Shown here piece by piece: positions 43,735 through 53,215 of a stretch of DNA of 64,000 nt. Origin of the DNA: Herpetosiphon llansteffanensis (GTDB lineage Bacteria; Chloroflexota; Chloroflexia; Chloroflexales; Herpetosiphonaceae); contig NZ_PUBZ01000083.1 in NCBI RefSeq assembly GCF_003205875.1, positions 26,130 to 90,129 on the forward strand, in the 5' to 3' direction. Position 1 is the stretch's first letter; every line of letters starts with the position of its first letter. Under the pieces are notes generated by a model. The model was not told where the DNA came from. It worked only from the letters and a program-made list of their open reading frames with translations, and made no database searches. Made by a program: the position numbers and the translations under genes.

Positions 43735-44580
43735 TTAGGCTTCTTCTCGCAAGACCGAAATGCCCAATGCGCCCGGCCCGCCGTGTACGGCCAAAACTGG
43801 GCCAGCATCGGAAATTAACAACGGGATGCCTGGAAAATGCTCGGCAACCTGTTTGGCAAAGGCCTCTGCTTCTGCTTGCACGTTGGTGTGCAAAATGCCC
43901 ATGCGCCGAATTTTGGCACTGCCGACAAACTCTTTTGCTTGTTGAATCATCATGGTCAGCGAATCGGCGCGCGAGCGAGCGCGGCCAACCATCTCTGCTT
44001 GGCCTTTGCGGTCAAGCCCCAAAATTGGGTAGATGCCCAAGAGCGAAGCTGCCATTGCACCAATGCGACCCAAACGACCGCTCAGCCGCAAATAACGTAC
44101 GGTTTCGAGCGAGGCCACGGTCAAGATATTCGGAATTTGATGTTCGATTTGCGAAACGACCGCTGCGGCGCTAGCTCCACTGGCCATGGCTTCGGCGGCT
44201 TCGAGCACCAATAAACCGGTGCCAAGCGCAAATTGACGTGAATCGATGTTATAAATCATGCGGCCTTGAACCCGTGAAGCTGCTTGCATGGCGTTGGCAT
44301 AGCTTTGGCTAAGCATCGAACCAACATGAATCACAATGATGTCATCGGCTGGGTGTTGACGAAAATAATTAATAAACTGGCCTGCCGACGAAGGCGCAGT
44401 TGTTGGAATAACATCTTCATGAACTAAACGGCGATAAAATTCATCGAGTGAGACATCTTCGCTTTCGCGCAGATTGCCATCGACAAATTGAATGGTAAAT
44501 GGAATTAATTCAATGCCATAGCGCTGAATAAGCTCCATTGGCAAGCTCGATGTAGAGGCGGTAACCAATGCAGTGGTCAT
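43735..44580 (-). CDS. DegV family (fatty-acid binding) protein
   Basis: A 281-residue protein. MTTALVTASTSSLPMELIQRYG and IELIPFTIQF give the DegV N-terminal fold, with DEFYRRLVHEDVIPTTAPSSAG the lipid-binding loop, and a second domain with RLSGRLGRIGAMAASLLGIYPIL, the FakB-like region. FakB proteins bind a fatty acid and present it to the kinase FakA; no FakA gene is in the window. The start is the ATG at 44580 behind CCGAGGATTGAACAAC. It precedes the GNAT-MoxR-DUF58-GNAT genes. Confidence 0.87.
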   Translation of the reverse strand: MTTALVTASTSSLPMELIQRYGIELIPFTIQFVDGNLRESEDVSLDEFYRRLVHEDVIPTTAPSSAGQFINYFRQHPADDIIVIHVGSMLSQSYANAMQAASRVQGRMIYNIDSRQFALGTGLLVLEAAEAMASGASAAAVVSQIEHQIPNILTVASLETVRYLRLSGRLGRIGAMAASLLGIYPILGLDRKGQAEMVGRARSRADSLTMMIQQAKEFVGSAKIRRMGILHTNVQAEAEAFAKQVAEHFPGIPLLISDAGPVLAVHGGPGALGISVLREEA

Positions 44581-44705
44581 GTTGTTCAATCCTCGGAGCC
44601 ACACAGACACTCCAATGCAACCCTGCGGTGGAGCATAGATTAATAAGTATTATAGAGGTTTTTTGGTTTGCCCGAAAGTGCTACTTTGATGAAGAGATGC
44701 TGAGG

Positions 44706-44743
44706 AAATGGGCTTAACCAGCCACGCTTGACCGATTAAGCCC
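44706..44743 (-). terminator. Hairpin after guanylate kinase
   Basis: GGGCTTAA (44710-44717) pairs with TTAAGCCC (44736-44743); on the minus strand it is followed by ATTTCC. It lies just after the gmk stop codon (44754). Confidence 0.55.
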
Positions 44744-44753
44744 AATTGAGGTT

Positions 44754-45386
44754 TTAGAGTTTAATCCGGCGGGGGCGAATACGCGATTTTTCAGCCCGAA
44801 TAATTGCTTGAATCATGCTTGCTGCTTCGTCGGGTCGTGATTCAGGGTTCATCACCACATAATCGAATTCATCGACGCGGCCCATTTCTTCTTCGGCCAA
44901 GGCCATGCGCTGCTCTAAGCCTTCTGCCGATTCGGTGCGGCGCAGGCGCAGGCGGTTGGCCAATTCGGCGCTCGATGGTGGCACAATGAAGATCAAAACT
45001 GCATCGGGCACTAATTTGCGCATGGTCGCAGCGCCCTGCACGTCGATCCGCAAAATCACATCTTTGCCACTGGCAAGTGCATCGCGCACCTGCGATTTGG
45101 GAATCCCCTTGTATTCGCCATAGACCACGGCATGCTCCAACAGGTCATCATTGGCGATCATGGTTTCAAATTCATCTTTGGAAATAAAATTATAATCAAA
45201 GCCTTCTAATTCGCCTGGGCGTTGGCCACGGCTGGTGGTGGTGACCACAAAATGAAAGGGCATGCCAAATTCGCGCATCCGCATCAACACCGTATCTTTG
45301 CCAACCCCTGATGGGCCTGAAATAATCACGAATAGCGGCACAGGAGCCTGGTTGTGCAAAATCGGGTTGAGTTCTGGGTGTGACAC
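44754..45386 (-). CDS. gmk: Guanylate kinase
   Basis: A 210-residue enzyme that phosphorylates GMP to GDP. FVIISGPSGVGKDTVLMRM is the P-loop, VVTTTSRGQRPGELEGFDYNF is the GMP-binding loop with Arg and Glu, GIPKSQVRDALASGKDVILR and DVQGAATMRKLVPDAVLIFI the core. Starts with a GTG behind AGGAGGCATT. It is divergent from rqcH with about 80 nt between, a pairing also met in other bacteria. Confidence 0.94.
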   Translation of the reverse strand: MSHPELNPILHNQAPVPLFVIISGPSGVGKDTVLMRMREFGMPFHFVVTTTSRGQRPGELEGFDYNFISKDEFETMIANDDLLEHAVVYGEYKGIPKSQVRDALASGKDVILRIDVQGAATMRKLVPDAVLIFIVPPSSAELANRLRLRRTESAEGLEQRMALAEEEMGRVDEFDYVVMNPESRPDEAASMIQAIIRAEKSRIRPRRIKL

Positions 45387-45469
45387 AATGCCTCCTAAAC
45401 TAAGGATTGCTAAATTATTGACGATCCGCCAATGCTTGAGTACGATTGAGCCATGAAGGAGAATCGTCT

Positions 45470-47206
45470 ATGCACATTGATGCGCTTGTTGTAGCAGCGA
45501 TTGTCGCTGAATTACAGATTTTGGTTGGCGGCAAAATTCAACAGGTGGTTTTGCCAAATCCCGATAGCGTGGGCTTTGAAGTCTATGCCGATGGCCAGCG
45601 CCACCAGCTGTTGCTTTCGGCCAATCCCAAATTTGCCCGCCTGCATACCGTGCCAACCAAACTAACCCGTGACCCGAATGCCGATTCGCCTTTGTTATTG
45701 TTGTTACGCAAATATGTTCGCGGCGGACGAATCACGAAGATCGAATCTGCGCCATTGGAACGGGTTATTTCGCTCAGTATAGCCAAGATGCCAATTCCTC
45801 GCAAGGAACTAGAGCCTGATGAGGATGACGACGATGAGGTGATGCTTACGCCGCGTTATAGTGAGTTGGTACTAGAAATTATCGGCCATTCATCGAATCT
45901 TATTTTGGTTGATGATAATGGTTTGGTCTTGGAAAGCATTCGCCACTATAACCCGCAGCGTTCGCAACGCCCAATTATGCCGCGTAGTATGTACGAAGGG
46001 CCGCCAAGCCAAGGCAAAAACGACCCGCGCACGGCAACCGCCGCCGCGATTGCGGCCTTGGGCGGCGATTTGGCCAAAGCCTTGGTAACTGAATATAGTG
46101 GGGTTTCGCCGCAAACTGGGCGCGAAATTGCTTGGCGCGCAACAGGTGCAACCAGCGTCGAAATTTCGCCAGCACTTGATTTTGAATCCATCGCCAACCA
46201 GCTGCGCGAATTAACCAGCCTCGCGACGATTGAACCAACCTTAGCTCGCAACGCCGAAGGTAAGCCGATTGGCATCGCCGCGTTTGGTTTGCAGCATCAA
46301 GCTCATAGCGAAGCCTACCCAAGCATGAATGAGGCTTTGGCAACCGCCTTTGCCGAGCTTGATCAGGTGACGGCCCATGCTCAACGCCGTGATGCCTTGC
46401 TCGAACGGGTGGCCGAAGCTCAACGCCGCGCCAAAACCAAGGCCGATCAATTGCGCACTCAACTGGCACGCGTCGAACAACTTGAACAATTGCGCTGGGA
46501 AGGCGAAATGATTTTTGGCTATATTTATGCGATCAAACCTGGCCAAAGTGAATTATTGCTTGACCAAGGTGTAATCACGCTTGATCCAAAATTGTCTGCG
46601 GTGGAGAATGCCCAGGCTCGTTTTCGCGAGTACGACAAAGCCAAAGGCGCGTTGGAAGATGTGCCGCAGCTGTTGGAACAAACCGAGGCCCAAGCAGAAT
46701 ATTTGCAACAAACTAACGATTTGCTGAGTTTGGCCGAGAGTTTCGCTGAAATCGAGCAATTTGAGCGCGAGTTGATTGCTGGCGGCTGGTTGCGCCAAAC
46801 CATTGGCAAAGCCAAGAGTAAGCCCAATTCGAGCGTTGGTCGTGGCCCGTTGCGCGTGATTTCGCCCGATGGTTGGACGATTTTCGTGGGCCGTAGCGCC
46901 GACCAAAACGATGAAGTGACCTTTAAGCTTGGTCAGCCAGAGGATTATTGGTTGCACGCCCGCGAACGCACTGGTGGCCATGTGATTATCCGCATGCAAG
47001 CTGCAACTGTGCCGCCGCGCACGCTCGAACAAGCAGCCCAACTGGCGGCCTACTATTCATCAGCACGCAATGATGGGGCAGTTGAAGTCGATATTTCGCT
47101 GCGCAAACATGTGCGCAAAATCAAAGGCGGCCCACCAGGCTTGGTACGCTACACCGCCGAACGCACATTACGAGTTGAACCGAAGAAAGAGCAGAAAAAA
47201 GCATAG
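45470..47206 (+). CDS. rqcH: NFACT family protein RqcH (ribosome quality control)
   Basis: A 578-residue protein. N-terminal NFACT-N domain (IVAELQILVGGKIQQVVLPNPDSVG), a central long coiled coil with HhH (ERVAEAQRRAKTKADQLRTQ; ARFREYDKAKGALEDV), and the C-terminal NFACT-R domain (RVISPDGWTIFVGRSADQND; YWLHARERTGGHVIIRMQ), then a basic tail. RqcH binds 50S subunits stalled with peptidyl-tRNA and adds Ala tails for degradation. All three domains are full length. ATG at 45470 behind AAGGAGAATCGTCT. The adhesin/FbpA name is a historical synonym. Confidence 0.92.
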   Translation: MHIDALVVAAIVAELQILVGGKIQQVVLPNPDSVGFEVYADGQRHQLLLSANPKFARLHTVPTKLTRDPNADSPLLLLLRKYVRGGRITKIESAPLERVISLSIAKMPIPRKELEPDEDDDDEVMLTPRYSELVLEIIGHSSNLILVDDNGLVLESIRHYNPQRSQRPIMPRSMYEGPPSQGKNDPRTATAAAIAALGGDLAKALVTEYSGVSPQTGREIAWRATGATSVEISPALDFESIANQLRELTSLATIEPTLARNAEGKPIGIAAFGLQHQAHSEAYPSMNEALATAFAELDQVTAHAQRRDALLERVAEAQRRAKTKADQLRTQLARVEQLEQLRWEGEMIFGYIYAIKPGQSELLLDQGVITLDPKLSAVENAQARFREYDKAKGALEDVPQLLEQTEAQAEYLQQTNDLLSLAESFAEIEQFERELIAGGWLRQTIGKAKSKPNSSVGRGPLRVISPDGWTIFVGRSADQNDEVTFKLGQPEDYWLHARERTGGHVIIRMQAATVPPRTLEQAAQLAAYYSSARNDGAVEVDISLRKHVRKIKGGPPGLVRYTAERTLRVEPKKEQKKA

Positions 47207-47251
47207 AACATAGAACATAGAGCATAGGGGTTGAGGATCGGTTGTTAAGAT

Positions 47252-47379
47252 CCCCTCACCCCAACCCGTGCGCGGGCGAGGGGCTTTAACACCGTAGCTC
47301 TCCCCCAATTCCTTGGTGAGAAACGGTCGGCTCCCCCTCGCCCGCGTCCAGTGGGAGAGGGGGTTGGGGGGTGAGGGCA
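47252..47379. repeat. Imperfect palindromic element, copy C
   Basis: Full element with left arm CCCCTCACCCCAACCC and right arm ending GGGTGAGGG. About 128 bp. Confidence 0.75.
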
Positions 47380-47455
47380 TGCTCATCGTTGTCAATCCAA
47401 TGAACCATTACACATAGAACATAGAGCATAGGGGTTGAGGATCGGTTGTTAAGAT

Positions 47456-47567
47456 CCCCTCACCCCAACCCCTCTCCCGTGCGCGGGAGAGGGGCTTTTT
47501 CACCCAGATCGCTGGGAAATCAGCGTTAACTCCCCCTCGCCCGCGTTTTCGTGGGAGAGGGGGTGAG
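47456..47567. repeat. Imperfect palindromic element, copy D
   Basis: Full element, shorter inner part. Same flank as copy C, so the pair results from a local duplication of about 205 bp spacing. Confidence 0.75.
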
Positions 47568-47767
47568 TGCATGCTCCTCATTGTTAATCCAATGAACCAG
47601 TACACACAGAGCATAGAACATTTGGGGATCAGGGGTCGGGGACTGGGGATCAGGTTATGGCCTAGGAAGAACATCATCAAAAAATCTGTGCAATCTGTGG
47701 TTAAAACAAGCCTTTGTGCAATTCGTGGCTCAACTGACCCCTGACCCCCAACAACCGACCCCTCGAT

Positions 47768-50452
47768 CTAAATCACACGCCCAACTTTGCTTTGGGTATC
47801 GCGCTGCTTGCGCCAATAGATAATCTGCTTCCAAGCATCGGTTGGCTCATCGGCAAAAATCATCAACAAATCGCCACGCTGCGCCGAATCTAAGGCCAAG
47901 GCAATTGCCTCGCGCTCTTGGCGGTGGTATTGAATGTTGCTCTCAGCAAAGCCAGCGTCAATCAACCCCTCGCGAATGTAGCCAGGCATTTCACCCTCTT
48001 TGCGTCCGCGCAAGCTGGTATCTTCTTTGATGATGATCTGATCGAATACCCCTGAGCCGAGCAAGCGCCCAATCTCACGAGCATCAACTTCGCGCCGATC
48101 ACCTGGCACCGAAATGACACAAATCGCTTTGCCTTCACGTGGCAATTGACGAACGACATCAACCAGATTGCCGACCGCCGCCGGATTATGCCCATAATCC
48201 AAAATTACGCGGAATGGGTGTTCATCAAAAACGTTCAAGCGGCCTGGCGTTTGGTAGAACGAAGTCGTGAAGGTGCGCAGCCCTTGGCGAATGTTTTCGA
48301 TGCTAATGCCCAAGCTATAGGCCATTGCCGCAGCTGCCATGGCATTGGCAACATTAAATTTGGCTCGGCCTTCCAAAGTCGCGGGAATCAGGTGCGTCCA
48401 TAAGAGCGGAATATGTCGACCCTTGTCGTAGAGAGTCACCATATCGCCGTTGACCCCTTTTTCGACCACAATTGCCCGTCCGCCGTTTTGCACTTGTTCG
48501 CGCACCAACGGATTGGCCGGATCGAAGCTGAAGTAGAAGGGCTTGGCGCGGGTGCGGCTGATCATTTTGGCCACTAATGGATCATCTGCATTCAAAACGG
48601 CCCAGCCATCACGCTTGATCACTTCGATGATCAGCGATTTAACTTTGGCCATCTCTTCAAGCGTGTCAATCCCACGCAGGCCAAGGTGATCGGCACTAAT
48701 ATTGAGAATTGCCCCAACATCCACCTCGTCGTAGCCCAAGCCTTCGCGCAAAATGCCGCCGCGCGCCGTTTCGAGCACTGCCGCATCAACGGTTGGGTCG
48801 CGCAGCACCATGCGCGCCGATTTTGGCCCAGTCATATCGCCGCGCAACACCCGCTCGCCGTCGATATAAATGCCATCGGTGCTGGTCATGCCAACGAGGT
48901 AGCCCGCCATTTTGAGAATGTGGGCGGTCATGCGGGCAGTGGTAGTTTTGCCGTTGGTGCCAGTTAACGCAGCCAACGGTATGCGGCTCGGTGTGCCCGC
49001 TGGAAACAGCATATCGATAACTGGGCCAGCTGCATCGCGTGGCGTGCCTTCGGAAGGCGCAACGTGCATGCGAAAGCCTGGTGCTGCGTTAACTTCAACA
49101 ATCCCGCCGCCAACTTCGCTCACCGGACGGCTAATGTCGGGAATGATAAAATCGATCCCAGCCACATCTAAGCCCACGATTTTAGCAGCGCGAATTGCGA
49201 TTTGCGCATTTTCGTAATGAATCATATCGGTGCGATCGATCGCCGTGCCGCCAGTTGAAAGGTTGCCAGTTGAGCGCAAATAGAGCAATTGGCCTGCATC
49301 GAGCACCGTTTCCAAGGTTACGCCAGCTTTTTCCATGCAGCGCTCAGCTTGATGATCAATTTCAAGCCGCGTCAAGACGTTTTCGTGACCAACCCCGCGC
49401 CGTGGATCGCTATTGACGATCTCGACTAATTCGGCGACCGTGCGCTGGCCATCGCCAACTACATGGCCTGGCACGCGCTCTGAAACCGCGACGACCTCGC
49501 CATTAATCACCAATACCCGATGATCGCTGCCTGGCACTAATTCTTCAACAATCACATACGAGCGATGCTCTTGGGCTTGGGCAAACGCGACCTCAACTTC
49601 GGCCTCGGTCGTTAGGCCAATCGAAATCCCGCGTCCATGCGAGGCATCCAAAGGCTTGACCACCAAAGGATAGCGCAAGCGCCGCGCTGCTTCAACCGCA
49701 CCCTCAGCCGAACGCACCACGCGTTGGCGTGGCACTGGCAAGCCAGCATCCTCAAGCAATTTGTTGGTCAATTGCTTATCTTGGGCAACTTCGACCCCAA
49801 TATGGCTGGTTTGCGAGGTGATTGTGGCTTGAATGCGTTTTTGATATTTGCCATGGCCAAATTGCACCAGCGAATGTTGGTTCAAGCGCAACCATGGAAT
49901 CCCGCGTTCTTCGGCGGCCTTGACCAACGAAGCTGTGGAAGGTCCAAATGCCAATCGCACCGCCATACGAGCCAAATCTTCCTTTTCGCGCACCAGATCG
50001 AAGGTCGCGCGTTCGGCGGCGGGCATGGCTGAAGGCAATTCTGCTGGCAGCAAAAATTGAATCAAGCGCAGCGCCAAATTGGCTGCCTCGATGCCAACAT
50101 CCTCTTGGCCATATTGAAAAATAACAAAATACTGGCCCTCTTGGCCAGTGCCACGGGTTTTGCCTTGGGTGACATAGGTTCCAGCCAAACACTGCAATTC
50201 GAGTGCCAAATGCTCCATCACATGGCCAAGCCATGTGCCGTTGCGCAGCCGCTCCACAAAGCCACCTGGTCGTCCCAACGAACAATGATGATCATCGAGA
50301 CTTGGCACGAGCGCCAACAAACGATCAACGAAATCCCCCAATACATCGGTTGGATAAGCCTCAAGTTCTTCGAGATCAACCGTCATGTTGATAGCTGGCT
50401 TATACAACCAATAGTTAGGCCCACGATAGACGCGCGTGTCGAGAATTTTCAT
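47768..50452 (-). CDS. cphA: Cyanophycin synthetase
   Basis: An 894-residue enzyme that polymerises aspartate and arginine into cyanophycin. N-terminal domain MKILDTRVYRGPNYWLYKPA, an ATP-grasp domain (about 220-470: YPLVVKPLDASHGRGISIGL, VIVEELVPGSDHRVLVINGE, GIDFIIPDISRP), and a Mur ligase-like domain from about 490 with AALTGTNGKTTTARMTAHIL as P-loop and LDYGHNPAAVGNLVDVV. These are the standard parts in the standard order. The start is the ATG at 50452 (GGAGGTTTCTCG). The cyanophycinase gene is just upstream in the same direction, so synthesis and breakdown are encoded together. Confidence 0.95.
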   Translation of the reverse strand: MKILDTRVYRGPNYWLYKPAINMTVDLEELEAYPTDVLGDFVDRLLALVPSLDDHHCSLGRPGGFVERLRNGTWLGHVMEHLALELQCLAGTYVTQGKTRGTGQEGQYFVIFQYGQEDVGIEAANLALRLIQFLLPAELPSAMPAAERATFDLVREKEDLARMAVRLAFGPSTASLVKAAEERGIPWLRLNQHSLVQFGHGKYQKRIQATITSQTSHIGVEVAQDKQLTNKLLEDAGLPVPRQRVVRSAEGAVEAARRLRYPLVVKPLDASHGRGISIGLTTEAEVEVAFAQAQEHRSYVIVEELVPGSDHRVLVINGEVVAVSERVPGHVVGDGQRTVAELVEIVNSDPRRGVGHENVLTRLEIDHQAERCMEKAGVTLETVLDAGQLLYLRSTGNLSTGGTAIDRTDMIHYENAQIAIRAAKIVGLDVAGIDFIIPDISRPVSEVGGGIVEVNAAPGFRMHVAPSEGTPRDAAGPVIDMLFPAGTPSRIPLAALTGTNGKTTTARMTAHILKMAGYLVGMTSTDGIYIDGERVLRGDMTGPKSARMVLRDPTVDAAVLETARGGILREGLGYDEVDVGAILNISADHLGLRGIDTLEEMAKVKSLIIEVIKRDGWAVLNADDPLVAKMISRTRAKPFYFSFDPANPLVREQVQNGGRAIVVEKGVNGDMVTLYDKGRHIPLLWTHLIPATLEGRAKFNVANAMAAAAMAYSLGISIENIRQGLRTFTTSFYQTPGRLNVFDEHPFRVILDYGHNPAAVGNLVDVVRQLPREGKAICVISVPGDRREVDAREIGRLLGSGVFDQIIIKEDTSLRGRKEGEMPGYIREGLIDAGFAESNIQYHRQEREAIALALDSAQRGDLLMIFADEPTDAWKQIIYWRKQRDTQSKVGRVI

Positions 50453-50577
50453 CGAGAAACCTCCACAGAATAGTGGCAATGGGTAGGCTAGAATTTTGGG
50501 GAAATAGGGAAAGTGGGTGGCGCAGCGTTGAACCACGTTGCGCCGTATTGTACCACGAGCGGCTAACGCACCAAGGT

Positions 50578-51462
50578 TTAGACAATATCGCTATCGGCAG
50601 CAGGTTGCTCAAGCCGTGGAGCCACAGGCAAGGGTGGCATAACCACTGGCGGAATGACCTCACGTTTGATCAGATCATACGACCAGCCACGGGTCAGTAC
50701 ATGCAATTTCACGCCAACGATGGCCTCTTTTTGGCCAACTTTCAGCTGGTGAATGTTGCTATAGGTAATGCCAGAGCCATCGACTACCGTCACTGAGCCT
50801 TCGCCAATCACCTGCATCAGATGATCATCATCGATCTCGGCGGCGGTGTTTTCATCGAGGCCCAACCCAATCAGAAATGGATTAAAGCTGACTGCCGCAA
50901 TTAAACGCCCAAGCCGATGGCGTGCGCCAAAGTGTTGATCAAGCACGACCCGATTGGTTAAGCCAAGCCCTGGGCCAAACTGCACCATGCCATAGCGTGG
51001 TACCAGCCCTTTGGCTCCATATGCAATCATATGTGCACTCATCGCCGACGCACCTGCACTGGTGCCCGCCACCGGAACCCCCCGCGCGTTAGCTCGCCGA
51101 ATAGCAGTGGCAACTGGTGTGCCACCAAGCACAGCCGTGAGCTTCAATTGATTGCCGCCGGTCATGAAAATGCCCGTTGCGTGGGAAATAATTTCAAGCG
51201 CCTTGGGATCATTGGCGTTGATCCGTTCGCGCACTGGCAGCAGATCGACGCTGGCAACGCCTAAATTGCCAAAGACCTCAAGGTATTCGCGGCCACCATC
51301 AGGTAGTTCCGAGGCGGTGGGAATAACCACGATGCGGGCATTGGTTCCACCTGCAAGGTCGAAGAAGCGTAATAGAATTAACCGTCTGCGGTGCAAATCC
51401 ATTGCACCGCCAATTGGCAGCAACGCGCCGCGAACGTGTCCATCTGGCACTGGCGAAGGCAT
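50578..51462 (-). CDS. cphB: Cyanophycinase
   Basis: A 294-residue serine peptidase of the S51 family that splits cyanophycin into dipeptides. GALLPIGGAMD at the N-terminus, TGGNQLKLTAVLGGTPVATA, catalytic GTSAGASAM (Ser in G-x-S-A-G-A), and GLGLDENTAAEI near the C-terminal half are diagnostic. Start at the ATG at 51462. It is separated from cphA by about 125 nt, and the order cphB-cphA is the same direction. Confidence 0.94.
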   Translation of the reverse strand: MPSPVPDGHVRGALLPIGGAMDLHRRRLILLRFFDLAGGTNARIVVIPTASELPDGGREYLEVFGNLGVASVDLLPVRERINANDPKALEIISHATGIFMTGGNQLKLTAVLGGTPVATAIRRANARGVPVAGTSAGASAMSAHMIAYGAKGLVPRYGMVQFGPGLGLTNRVVLDQHFGARHRLGRLIAAVSFNPFLIGLGLDENTAAEIDDDHLMQVIGEGSVTVVDGSGITYSNIHQLKVGQKEAIVGVKLHVLTRGWSYDLIKREVIPPVVMPPLPVAPRLEQPAADSDIV

Positions 51463-51696
51463 ATCCGAGGTGTCCTTCCATGACTGGAGTAGCTTTAACG
51501 CTGCATTATTACGGATAGCACTCCATTGTGCAAATGAAGGAGCTGGAGAGCAAAGAACGTAGAACAATAGATGGAAAGGTTAATTGTGTTAACGATTAGG
51601 CTTCAGGAGGTGACTCATTTCGCAACTACGAAGAACGCGAAACTCACGCAGTGGTATGTTCTATGCTCTTTGCTCTATGTTCTTTTCCCCTTGTTG

Positions 51697-52416
51697 CTAA
51701 TCAAACGCTAGTTCATCGGGGGTAACGAAGAAATCAACAGCGCCGCTGCCAATCTCATAGTAGGCTCCGATGACAGCAATTGTGCCAGCCGCTTCATAGC
51801 CTTGCACAACTGGGTTTTGGCGTAAAAGCGCTACTTGCGCGCGCACATGCTGGGTTACGGCCTCGCGCATGCGAGCTTTTTCGTCGCGAATTGCTGGCAA
51901 ACGCTGACACACAGGCCGAATTTGATCAATCAGATAGCGAATATTGGCCGATTCTTTGGCAATTTGCTCGTCGCTAGCTAGCGCTGCTTTAACTGCGCCA
52001 CAGCCCTCATGGCCCATAACCACAATCAACTTGCACTTAAGATGCGAGATCGCATATTCAATGCTTCCCTGCGTTGCCTGATCGACAATTTGGCCAGCCA
52101 CCCGCACCACAAACAAATCGCCCAAATTACAGTCGAAAATCATCTGCGGCGGTACGCGGCTATCCGAGCAGCCAAGAATCACCGAAAATGGAGTTTGGCT
52201 AATAATTTGCGAGCGACGTTGATTGACGCTCACTACGGTGCGCTGGGTTTCGCCGCTAAAAAAGCGTTCGTTGCCCAGTTTCAGCGCCTCAATTGCTGCC
52301 GCAGGTGTACTGACTTCAGGGCCACGCAGATTGGCAATATCTTCCATTGAGGCCCGACCACGAATCGCATCAAGCAGTTGGCGATCCTTGTTTTCATCAG
52401 CAAAATCAGTCATCAT
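51697..52416 (-). CDS. Beta-class carbonic anhydrase
   Basis: A 239-residue zinc enzyme that interconverts CO2 and bicarbonate. VILGCSDSRVPPQ gives the first Cys and the Asp-Arg dyad, and VMGHEGCGAVKAAL the His and second Cys of the zinc site. The FSGETQRTVVSVNQRRSQ region is the usual extra N-terminal helix. Start at 52416 or, better spaced from GAGGAGC, the second ATG at 52413. It stands alone between repeats. Confidence 0.93.
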   Translation of the reverse strand: MMTDFADENKDRQLLDAIRGRASMEDIANLRGPEVSTPAAAIEALKLGNERFFSGETQRTVVSVNQRRSQIISQTPFSVILGCSDSRVPPQMIFDCNLGDLFVVRVAGQIVDQATQGSIEYAISHLKCKLIVVMGHEGCGAVKAALASDEQIAKESANIRYLIDQIRPVCQRLPAIRDEKARMREAVTQHVRAQVALLRQNPVVQGYEAAGTIAVIGAYYEIGSGAVDFFVTPDELAFD

Positions 52417-52862
52417 GCTCCTCGTAAATTTGATTCATGAAGTACGACTAAGCACCACGAAGGCTTGAAACCGCGAAGATCGCGAAGGTTCAGTTTTTTG
52501 CCATAGATTGCCCAGATTATTTTGATTATGCTCTATGCTCTCGGTTGACAATTTCTGACCCCTGACCCCTAGCCCCCGACACCTCTACGCACCACGAAGG
52601 TTCAGTTTTTCGCCACAAATTGCCCAGCTTAGCTCAGATTCATAGTCCCAAAAGCCAATTGCCTAGAGTCTATAGCCATGGATTCTCTGCGTTACTCGTT
52701 GATCCACGAAGAACGTGAATTGCGCAGATGAAAATTTCCTCCCTCATAATTCATCCTTCATCCTTTTATTCGCCACAGATTGCACAGATTAGTTTGATTA
52801 TGCTCTATGCTCTCGGTTGACAATTTCTGACCCCTGAACCCTAGCCCCTGAATCCTGACCCC
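52417..52862. other. Intergenic word-like tract
   Basis: About 445 bp with no gene. Words such as GCACCACGAAGG, TGCTCTATGCTCTCGGTTGA (twice, about 270 bp apart) and TTGCCCAGATTA recur. The segment from TTTTGATTATGCTCTATGCT to CCCTGA is repeated almost exactly at 52515-52570 and 52790-52850. Confidence 0.75.
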
Positions 52863-53201
52863 TCATCCCGCAGTGTAAACCGTTTCTGCTGGTGGGTAGC
52901 AAATAACTTCGAGCACATTATCGTTGGGATCGCGCAGATAGAAGCCTTTGGTTCCATCGCGATGGCGATCAATCGGCTGATTGTGCTGGGCTGCAAGGGC
53001 ATTCAGCTGGTTTTCATCAACACGCACCGCCACATGCGGCGGGTGTTGATAGGCCATGACCAAGGCCAACTTGCCTTGACCAATGCGCAAAAAAGCCCAT
53101 GTATCGTCAGCATATAACACTTGTGCGCCACATTGCGCAACATACCACGCAGTTGATTCAGCAATATTGTTGACAACAACCGCCACATGATCCATTTCCA
53201 T
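52863..53201 (-). CDS. VOC (glyoxalase/dioxygenase) family protein
   Basis: A 112-residue single-domain VOC-fold protein. MEMDHVAVVVNNIAESTAWY is the first strand-helix unit with the metal His, and KGFYLRDPNDNVLEVICYPP contains the last metal Glu. Metal sites are therefore plausible. Metabolite unknown. Start ATG at 53201 (AAGGAGCTTGCGC) is 66 nt inside the longer frame. The gene starts 14 nt after the end of the next upstream gene, a GT4. Confidence 0.83.
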   Translation of the reverse strand: MEMDHVAVVVNNIAESTAWYVAQCGAQVLYADDTWAFLRIGQGKLALVMAYQHPPHVAVRVDENQLNALAAQHNQPIDRHRDGTKGFYLRDPNDNVLEVICYPPAETVYTAG

Positions 53202-53215
53202 GCGCAAGCTCCTTG

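Larger units (their letters stand above)
47207..47767. other. Intergenic repeat-rich region
   Basis: About 560 bp without a gene. It holds two nearly head-to-tail copies of the imperfect palindrome (47252-47379 and 47456-47567) separated by AACATAGAGCATAGG words, and ends with CTGTGCAATCTGTGG phrases. The block GGGGTTGAGGATCGGTTGTTAAG (47227 and 47434) precedes each palindrome, so element plus flank was duplicated. Confidence 0.85.

Noticed and set aside
47168..47680. Minus-strand frames of 75 and 90 codons
   Set aside because: They translate the palindromic elements and the CATAGAACATAG words (SMFYVLC-type peptides).
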